Shown here in pieces: positions 59,000-64,000 of a stretch of DNA of 64,000 nt; the stretch's first letter is position 1, and every line of letters starts with the position of its first letter. A program made the position numbers and the translations under genes. Below the pieces are notes generated by a model. The model was not told the DNA's origin. It saw nothing but the letters and a program-made list of their open reading frames with translations, and did no database searches. The DNA is from an uncultured Oscillospiraceae bacterium (lineage in GTDB: Bacteria > Bacillota > Clostridia > Oscillospirales > Ruminococcaceae), in the NCBI GenBank assembly GCA_934462925.1, contig CAKSIT010000003.1, positions 161,294 through 225,293 on the forward strand. The letters run 5' to 3'.

Positions 59000-60718
59000 T
59001 TACCCTATTTTTTGGTTTTTTGCAAGGGGTTTTTGAAAATTTTTTTCGATTTTTCGCTTTATTATACCACTTGTACGAAAAATGCCTGTTACAATTAGTA
59101 AAATTCCATAGATAAAAGCGCCCGCCGCTATTGCCGCGGCTACCCGCAGGACGTGGTTTTCAACGCTCACGAGAAGCCCGAACGTGATTTTTGCCGTCAG
59201 ACCGCAGACCGCGCCGCATAGCGCGGGGGGCAAAACGGCGCTCGCAAGGCGTATTTTCGCGGGGAATTTCCGCTTGATGTAAACCGCGCCGCCTGCGGAC
59301 ATAAGCAGGTAGCCCGCCGCGCTTGCAAGCGCCGCCCCGGAAATATTGAGCGCGGGCAGGTACATCAGCAGGGGATTCAGCAAAAGCTTAAGCGCAACGG
59401 ACGCCGTCATAAGCGCAAGCGGCACGTGAGCCTTGCCCGCCGCCTGAAATATGCCAAAGAGCGCAGACGCCGTTATCATGAACATTCCGCCGAAGCAAAG
59501 CGCAACAAAGCTGTCAAGGCACACGCTAACCTCTGCCGCGCGCGTGCGGTAGAGCATAAGCAGAATAGGCTCTGCAAGCGCCGCCGCGCCGAAGCAGGCG
59601 GGCGCGCCGATTATGGCGCTCATTCGCAGCAGCGTAAAGCAGCGGTCTGAAAGCGTGCCGTAATCCCTGCGCTCCCATGCGGCGGCGATTTCGGGGACGG
59701 AGGTCTTTTCAGCCATGCCCGCAAAGGACGGGATAAGCATGAAAATCGACATTGCTATTCCCGAGTAGCTGCCGTACATGAAGTTTGCAAGCCTCTCAGC
59801 GCTTCCGCAGCTTTTAAGCGCCTCGCCGAAGCGTTCCGCAAAGTATTCGGGGTGAGCCGCCGCGCTTGTGGATATCGTGCGCGATACCGTCAGCAGGTCC
59901 ACAAAGGATACGCAGTTCATTACAAGCGCGGACGCCGCTATAGGGGCGGTATCGCGCAGGAGCTTAAGGCACGTGCCTTTTTCGGGGGAGGAGGGGCGCA
60001 CGCCGCTCTTGCGTGTGTGGCGGCGGTCGGCGATTACCAGCGTTATTAGCCCGAAAAACTCGCTTATGCTGACGGCTGCGACTGCGCCCGCCGCGGCGTA
60101 GGGGAGCGCCGCTTCATACGCCTGCTGCGCCGTGGTGCAGCTCACGCCGAAAACGTCCGCGCCGCGCTGAAACGCAGCCCTTGCGTAAAATATCACGGCG
60201 TAGGAGAGCGACAGCCCGAACACAGCGCGGGAGGCGGCTTCGGCGATTGCGGCGGCTGAGGACGGCACAACGTCGGACATGCCCTCGTAATACCCGCGCA
60301 GCACCGAAGCCGTGCAGCAGAACATGACCGCGGGGGAGATAAGCAGCACGGCGGTTCTGCTTTGCGGCGAGCAGGCGACATACTGCGCGAACGGCGCGGA
60401 AAACAGCGCGACTGCGGCTGTTCCCGCCATGCCAATAAGGGTGAACAGGAACAGCGCAGCGCGTTTTATTGCCGCGGCGCGTTCCTGCCGTCCGAGGGCG
60501 AGGTTCTGCGCCGTGGCGCGCATGATTACCGTAGGCACGCCCGCGGCAGTCACGGCAAAAATGGGCGAATACAGCCCGTACGCGGTGGAGAAGTACCCCA
60601 TGCCCGTGCCGCCGAGCAGGTTTGCAAGCGGTATTTTGAACAAAGCCCCAATAATTTTGGTGACTGCCATTGAAGCGAATAGTATAGCGGTATTTTTAAG
60701 GTATCTGTTTGCCGACAT
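59000..60718 (-). CDS. SpoVB/MurJ-type lipid flippase (MOP superfamily)
   Basis: 572 residues with about 14 membrane helices. The opening NTAILFASMAVTKIIGALFKIPLANLLG and GYFSTAYGLY are the polysaccharide-biosynthesis/SpoVB signature; the PTVIMRATAQN motif follows. Equivalent by position to yabM in the yabM-yabN-yabO-yabP-yabQ-divIC order. Likely flips a lipid-linked wall precursor, possibly during sporulation. ATG at 60718. Divergent from cotJA. Confidence 0.88.
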   Translation of the reverse strand: MSANRYLKNTAILFASMAVTKIIGALFKIPLANLLGGTGMGYFSTAYGLYSPIFAVTAAGVPTVIMRATAQNLALGRQERAAAIKRAALFLFTLIGMAGTAAVALFSAPFAQYVACSPQSRTAVLLISPAVMFCCTASVLRGYYEGMSDVVPSSAAAIAEAASRAVFGLSLSYAVIFYARAAFQRGADVFGVSCTTAQQAYEAALPYAAAGAVAAVSISEFFGLITLVIADRRHTRKSGVRPSSPEKGTCLKLLRDTAPIAASALVMNCVSFVDLLTVSRTISTSAAAHPEYFAERFGEALKSCGSAERLANFMYGSYSGIAMSIFMLIPSFAGMAEKTSVPEIAAAWERRDYGTLSDRCFTLLRMSAIIGAPACFGAAALAEPILLMLYRTRAAEVSVCLDSFVALCFGGMFMITASALFGIFQAAGKAHVPLALMTASVALKLLLNPLLMYLPALNISGAALASAAGYLLMSAGGAVYIKRKFPAKIRLASAVLPPALCGAVCGLTAKITFGLLVSVENHVLRVAAAIAAGAFIYGILLIVTGIFRTSGIIKRKIEKNFQKPLAKNQKIG

Positions 60719-60792
60719 CAGCGCGCTTCCTTTCAGGTGGATTTGTACAAGTTTATTTTGAAAGGCGCGCGATTATTCCGCAAAGCTGCCGT

Positions 60793-60820
60793 AACCAAAA
60801 GGGGCGCGGTCACATAAAAT
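60793..60820 (+). promoter_or_regulatory. possible mother-cell (sigma-E/sigma-K) promoter of cotJ
   Basis: CATAAAAT at 60813-60820 fits the CATANNNT -10 box of mother-cell sigma factors, and AAC at 60793-60795 is at sigma-K-like spacing. It lies 41 bases before cotJA. No sigma-A match is seen here. Confidence 0.5.
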
Positions 60821-60861
60821 GTACTGACGGCAGATGCCGAAATTGTGAAAGGAGAAGCACT

Positions 60862-61035
60862 ATGGATTTGTCTAAAGGCGCAATGCCTGCAAAGCGCCCG
60901 GGATACGCGTATGTTCCCGTGCAGCACATGGAAAAGGTATACCCGCCGAACAAGGCGCTCAAGGCGGGAACGGTCTTCCCCGAGCTTGACATAACTATCG
61001 AGGAGTACGAGAGGGGGCTGTACAATGGCAAGTAA
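60862..61035 (+). CDS. cotJA: spore coat associated protein CotJA
   Basis: 57 residues beginning MDLSKGAMPAKRPGYAYVPVQ; the PxQ...Y..e.AL..GT.FPEL pattern (KALKAGTVFPELDI) is the CotJA mark. Start ATG at 60862 behind GTGAAAGGAGAAG. Expressed in the mother cell in Bacillus as the first gene of cotJABC. It overlaps cotJB by 11 bases. Confidence 0.93.
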   Translation: MDLSKGAMPAKRPGYAYVPVQHMEKVYPPNKALKAGTVFPELDITIEEYERGLYNGK

Positions 61036-61324
61036 TATGTACGGTGCGCCGCGCCGTCCAGCGCCGCAGCAAAAGGCGGGGAGCTGCGAGGAGCTCATGC
61101 GCGCGATAATGGAAGCGGACTTTTTCGCGGTAGACCTGAAGCTCTACCTTGACACGCACCCCAACGACAAGCGTGCGCTTGAAATGTTCCGCGAGGCGTG
61201 CAGGCAGTACAAGGCGTGCAAGGCGGCGTTTGAGGACAGCTACTGGCCGCTTACCGCCTGCGCTGCGGGCGAGGACGGCTGCTGGAACTGGCCCGACGGC
61301 GTATGGCCGCCAAAGAGTTTTTAA
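61025..61324 (+). CDS. cotJB: spore coat protein CotJB
   Basis: 99 residues. LMRAIMEADFFAVDLKLYLDTHPNDKRAL with the conserved Phe-Ala-Val-Asp-Leu-x-Leu-Tyr-Leu-Asp-Thr-His-Pro motif and the C-terminal WNWPDGVWP box. An N-terminal Pro/Gln-rich extension of about 15 residues is present. It follows cotJA with overlap and precedes cotJC by 12 bases. Confidence 0.94.
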   Translation: MASNMYGAPRRPAPQQKAGSCEELMRAIMEADFFAVDLKLYLDTHPNDKRALEMFREACRQYKACKAAFEDSYWPLTACAAGEDGCWNWPDGVWPPKSF

Positions 61325-61336
61325 GGAGGTGCGGCT

Positions 61337-61549
61337 ATGTTTATTTTCGAGAAAAGAACGCAGATTCCCGTGTGCATAAAAAACCGTAACCCAAAGCTTG
61401 CGGGGATTATTCTTAGCCAATACGGCGGTCCTGACGGCGAACTCGGGGCTTCGCTCAGATATCTTTCGCAGCGCTTTACAATGCCCGACAACATGGGTAA
61501 GGGGCTTCTGACGGACATTGGTACGGAAGAATACGCGCCGCAAGGCTAG
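61337..61549 (+). pseudogene. cotJC: 5' half of split spore coat gene cotJC, cut at an integration site
   Basis: 70 codons. The CotJC N-terminus is normal (MFIFEKRTQIPV, then GIILSQYGGPDGELGASLRYLSQRF, GLLTDIGTEE) but after GTEE only YAPQG and a stop follow. The full protein is about 190 residues; the remainder, starting at the same GTEE, is at 35645-36022. ATG at 61337 with AAGGAGGTGCGGCT. The break is 34 bases from the 3' end of a serine recombinase gene, which marks it as attL of an integrated element. GGTACGGAAGAA here and GGAACAGAAGAA at 35645 would be the two core copies. Confidence 0.9.
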
Positions 61550-61556
61550 ACATAAC

Positions 61557-61584
61557 AGCACCGCCCCGAAGGGCGGCGGGTGCT
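61557..61584 (-). terminator. terminator of the serine recombinase gene
   Basis: AGCACCGCCC pairs with GGGCGG.GGTGCT around CGAA; it overlaps the recombinase stop codon and lies 8 bases from the cotJC break. Confidence 0.75.
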
Positions 61585-63178
61585 ATTCGTTGTCTGCAAC
61601 GGGAAGCTTGGGATAAAGCGTAAGCTCAATGTCGTCGGGATAAACGCCTTTGTTTCTGGCGCTTTTTTCCTTGGTGTATATCACCTTTTCGAGTACCTCT
61701 TTGAGAATATCGTTTTTCGCCTGCGCAGTTGGCAGCGAATCATAGAGTTCAAGCACGCGTTCAACGTTCGGTATGATGTTGGCGGAGCTTTCCTCGCGCA
61801 GAGTTTCGATTCTGACGTCTTCTTCAAGAGCCGTCAGCCTGTTCTGCGCTTCGCTCATTCTTTGTGTAATATCGCGGGAGCGGGCAAGGAATGTTTCGGT
61901 ATCGTACACGCCCTGCTCCAGCAGGTCGTGCGTTTTGCCCAGCTGAGAGCGCAGGGTACTTATTTTCTTTCTGCATTTTTCGGCAATCCTTTTCTTGGCG
62001 GCAGCGGAGCTTGTCGCGTCATTTTCGGCGGGTATATTCCATTGCAGCTTGTAACCATTGAGCCATTTGGAGAGTCCCTCCAGTATTCGGCTTTCTACAA
62101 GCGGTAGGTCAGAGCCGACGTTGCAGCAAGCGGGGTCGGCGCAAATAAGCGTGTCCGCGCGCCTGCCATTGTAAGGGCGGCGAACCATTTTCCTGCCGCA
62201 TTTCCCGCAAACAACCAGCCCCGACAGGGGATTCTTTGTTGCTGCTCCCGCGCCAACAGGCCGCGGATGGTTCTGCGACATATAGTATTGAGCCTGCCGG
62301 AATACCTCGTCCGAGATAATAGCGGGGTGTCGCCCTTTAACGCACAGGGTTTCTTCGGATTTTGAGCGGCAGCGGACGACTTCCACCTGCCCGTTTACCA
62401 TTTTCTTTGTACATTTACGCCAGTCCCACCGAATAACACCCGTATAAACGGGGTTTATAAGCATATCCCGCACGGATGCGGCAGCCCATGTCCTGCCGCC
62501 CTTGCGGGGGCGATAACCCAGTTCGTTCAGCCTGTGCGCGATTTTGGACGTTCCAAGGCGCTGCGCTGTACCGTTTTCCGTGCAGCCGTTTACGTACCAC
62601 TCAAAAATCACGCGGACGACCTCGGCTTCTTCTTCGTTGATTTCAAGCGTCCAGCCCTTTTCTCCGCCCAGCCTAACGCGGGAATACCCGTATGGGGCGA
62701 CCGAGCCGCAATATTTTCCCTCTTTCACAGAAGCCATGCGCCCGCGCTGCAGGCGGCGGTTTATCGTTTTATATTCGCGCCGCGACATAAACAAGCCGAA
62801 CTCAAAGTATTCCTCGTCGTATTCGTCCGCGGGGTTATATGTTTTAAGCGGGGTGATTATTCGGGTGCTGCTGTACTTGAATGTCTGCGCGACGATACCC
62901 TGGTCAACCGTATCTCCGCGGGCAAGGCGCTCGACTTCCATTACAAGCACGCCCGTCCATACGCCATGCTCGACTTCTGTCAGAAGCTGCTGCATAACGG
63001 GGCGTGCGGCAATGGTTTCGCCCGATACTATTTCGCGGTAGATTTGCGTAACGTTGAGATTCAGCCTTTGGGCAAGCTCCAGCAGCGCTTTCTCATGTCG
63101 GGCTAGGGTTTCGCCCTCGCCGCGGGCTTCCGCCTCAATGTCCGAACGAGATTTGCGCAGATACAGGCAATACTGCAT
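61583..63178 (-). CDS. large serine recombinase (phage/element integrase)
   Basis: 531 residues. Resolvase domain with the nucleophile Ser10 (YCLYLRKSRSD) and the ARPVMQQLL and VMEVERLARGD motifs; recombinase domain (about 165-265, GYSRVRLGGEKG, DMLINPVYTG); zinc ribbon CGKCGRKM ... CADPACC; then a coiled coil (about 395-470) that controls direction. The start is the ATG at 63178 behind GGAGAG; an ATG at 63190 forms that site. Its 3' end faces the interrupted cotJC. The family includes integrases of sporulation-excised elements such as skin. Confidence 0.93.
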   Translation of the reverse strand: MQYCLYLRKSRSDIEAEARGEGETLARHEKALLELAQRLNLNVTQIYREIVSGETIAARPVMQQLLTEVEHGVWTGVLVMEVERLARGDTVDQGIVAQTFKYSSTRIITPLKTYNPADEYDEEYFEFGLFMSRREYKTINRRLQRGRMASVKEGKYCGSVAPYGYSRVRLGGEKGWTLEINEEEAEVVRVIFEWYVNGCTENGTAQRLGTSKIAHRLNELGYRPRKGGRTWAAASVRDMLINPVYTGVIRWDWRKCTKKMVNGQVEVVRCRSKSEETLCVKGRHPAIISDEVFRQAQYYMSQNHPRPVGAGAATKNPLSGLVVCGKCGRKMVRRPYNGRRADTLICADPACCNVGSDLPLVESRILEGLSKWLNGYKLQWNIPAENDATSSAAAKKRIAEKCRKKISTLRSQLGKTHDLLEQGVYDTETFLARSRDITQRMSEAQNRLTALEEDVRIETLREESSANIIPNVERVLELYDSLPTAQAKNDILKEVLEKVIYTKEKSARNKGVYPDDIELTLYPKLPVADNE

Positions 63179-63303
63179 ATTACTCTCCATGCTTATTTCA
63201 ATAAGATATTGGGGTACGAATCAAGCAGACCGAATGTTACAAGACAGATGTTTATTTTTGATTATATTAGTCCCAAAGCGAGTCCTATGATAAGCTTTTT
63301 TAA

Positions 63304-63333
63304 AAGCGCCGTAACGGGCGATTAACGGCGCTT
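63304..63333 (-). terminator. hairpin upstream of the recombinase
   Basis: AAGCGCCGT pairs with ACGGCGCTT; on the minus strand TTTTAAAAAAG follows. It would end transcription entering the recombinase region from the right. Confidence 0.5.
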
Positions 63334-63386
63334 GCAGGTAATAGGACATAATCCTGCCGCAGTAAAATGGCATGGGAGGCGATAGA

Positions 63387-63581
63387 ATGACAGAGGAATT
63401 TATGATAGGTCACACAAAAATCCGTTTAGACGATGAATTTTGCGCAGGCAAGACCGCGCAGGAAATCGACAAAACGCTCGAGGCTGTCGTAAGGACGGCG
63501 CACAGGCATTTACCGGCGGCAGAAAGGAGCGGGCTTCATGAAAATTTGGGCGATTCTGCGGCGCGGGAGGGTGAGCGGTGA
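63387..63581 (+). CDS. small phage-like protein next to the integrase
   Basis: 64 residues. ATG at 63387 after GGGAGGCGATAGA. It contains MIGHTKIRLDDEF and a helical middle. No family recognised. It is divergent from the recombinase and would belong to the element. An ATG-led 24-codon frame with AGAAAGGAG in front (63538-63612) overlaps its end. Confidence 0.5.
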   Translation: MTEEFMIGHTKIRLDDEFCAGKTAQEIDKTLEAVVRTAHRHLPAAERSGLHENLGDSAAREGER

Positions 63582-63612
63582 CCTCGCACAGCGCTCAAAT
63601 GATGAAGAATGA
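63538..63612 (+). CDS. 24-residue frame with a strong ribosome-binding site
   Basis: Begins MKIWAILRRGRVSG; GAAAGGAG lies nine bases before the ATG. Overlaps the preceding small gene in another frame. Could be a real phage micro-gene or a leader; weakly supported. Confidence 0.3.
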   Translation: MKIWAILRRGRVSGDLAQRSNDEE

Positions 63613-63620
63613 TATACGTC

Positions 63621-63650
63621 GCCCCCGTTCTGCTTTGGCAGGGCGGGGGC
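63621..63650 (+). terminator. hairpin terminator of the small element genes
   Basis: GCCCCC..TGC pairs with GCA..GGGGGC around TTTG; followed by TGCATTTA. Confidence 0.6.
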
Positions 63651-63655
63651 TGCAT

Positions 63656-63919
63656 TTATACAGCAAACGGTTTAATCCCCTCAACCACGGTAAGCGGGAG
63701 CTGCTTTACGTGAACGGGCGGCTTTTGTTTTGAGGTGCTTGACGCGCCCCGGGGGCTTCATGTAGTATTCGAGCATTACGACGTAGCTGTTCTCGCTCTG
63801 CTGCGTTACCTGCCAGTTTTTTATGGTGCAGCCTTCATGTTGTGCCGAATCGCGCCGAACGCGTCGTCGCCACATATAAAGTACTACCTGTCGTTGAAAG
63901 TCAAGCTGAATGTCTTCAT
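63656..63919 (-). pseudogene. broken copy of the 94-residue gene at 17556-17840
   Basis: Aligned to the intact copy, it has a TAG in place of the Glu codon at position 12 and lacks 22 bases in the middle, which shifts the frame; it also lacks the promoter. The flanks are otherwise about 90 percent alike by eye from 63658 to 63930. The remaining bases to 64000 show no gene. Confidence 0.75.
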
Positions 63920-64000
63920 TTTGCCTTGTATGATATAGTTAAGCCCCATATCATATCCTTTCATAAGATTTACGCTCATCTCCGAAGCAAGGGAAAATTT

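Overview
The window reads as chromosome of a GC-rich, spore-forming member of the Clostridia, most likely an Oscillospiraceae/Ruminococcus-type gut or rumen bacterium. Supporting signs are spore-coat genes cotJA/cotJB/cotJC, the yabP-yabQ-divIC sporulation cluster, a fructose PTS run by a DeoR-type regulator, a Bce-type two-component/ABC module, plant-glycan enzymes (GH3, GH5), and very regular TTGACA-17-TATAAT promoters. The organism assignment is inference from gene content; no rRNA is present.

Layout. 0-9.3 kb: end of a TPM-domain protein, then GH3 glycosidase-deoC-deoB-unknown, an Mrp-type Fe-S ATPase with a C_GCAxxG_C_C protein, and a cysteine desulfurase/NifU pair. 9.8-11.6 kb: asnB. 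11.9-18 kb is accessory: a two-gene MazG-like/nuclease-helicase operon, then debris of a prophage head module (truncated zincin/C80-like toxin with a possible immunity gene, a small membrane protein, a truncated scaffold). 18.0-18.7 kb: tRNA-Gly and tRNA-Leu followed by five tandem 90-bp repeats, each with an intrinsic terminator. 18.8-26 kb: substrate-binding lipoprotein, DUF815 ATPase, dihydrouridine synthase, DUF1624 membrane protein, lon, engB. 26-29.6 kb: GH5 lipoprotein, two small XRE regulators and a divergent operator-controlled membrane peptide. 29.7-35.3 kb: fruR-fruK-fruA-ptsH-ptsI. 35.6-37 kb: the 3' half of cotJC and a ketopantoate-reductase-like gene. 37-45 kb: SulP transporter, BceRS-BceAB with a GT51 transglycosylase. 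45-56 kb: aspS, GNAT, mscL, uvrB-uvrA, radC, cardiolipin synthase. 56-60.7 kb: divIC-yabQ-yabP-S4 protein-HU-mazG-spoVB-like flippase. 60.8-61.5 kb: cotJA-cotJB and the 5' half of cotJC, cut by a large serine recombinase whose element runs off the right edge.

Two things stand out. First, cotJC is split exactly at its Gly-Thr-Glu-Glu codons: the 5' half is at 61.3-61.5 kb next to the recombinase and the 3' half is at 35.6-36.0 kb on the same strand, in permuted order. This resembles the sporulation-excised skin elements, but a recombination between these two ends would rebuild cotJC on a 26-kb excised circle. Second, a family of about 190-210-bp non-coding elements with 15-bp terminal inverted repeats occurs four times (plus one deletion derivative). 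In three cases the element lies between two copies of a 22-27-bp duplication that is itself the hairpin of an intrinsic terminator, as if the element targets terminators.

Many starts were moved from the longest frame to the codon with a proper ribosome-binding site; these choices are given in each entry.
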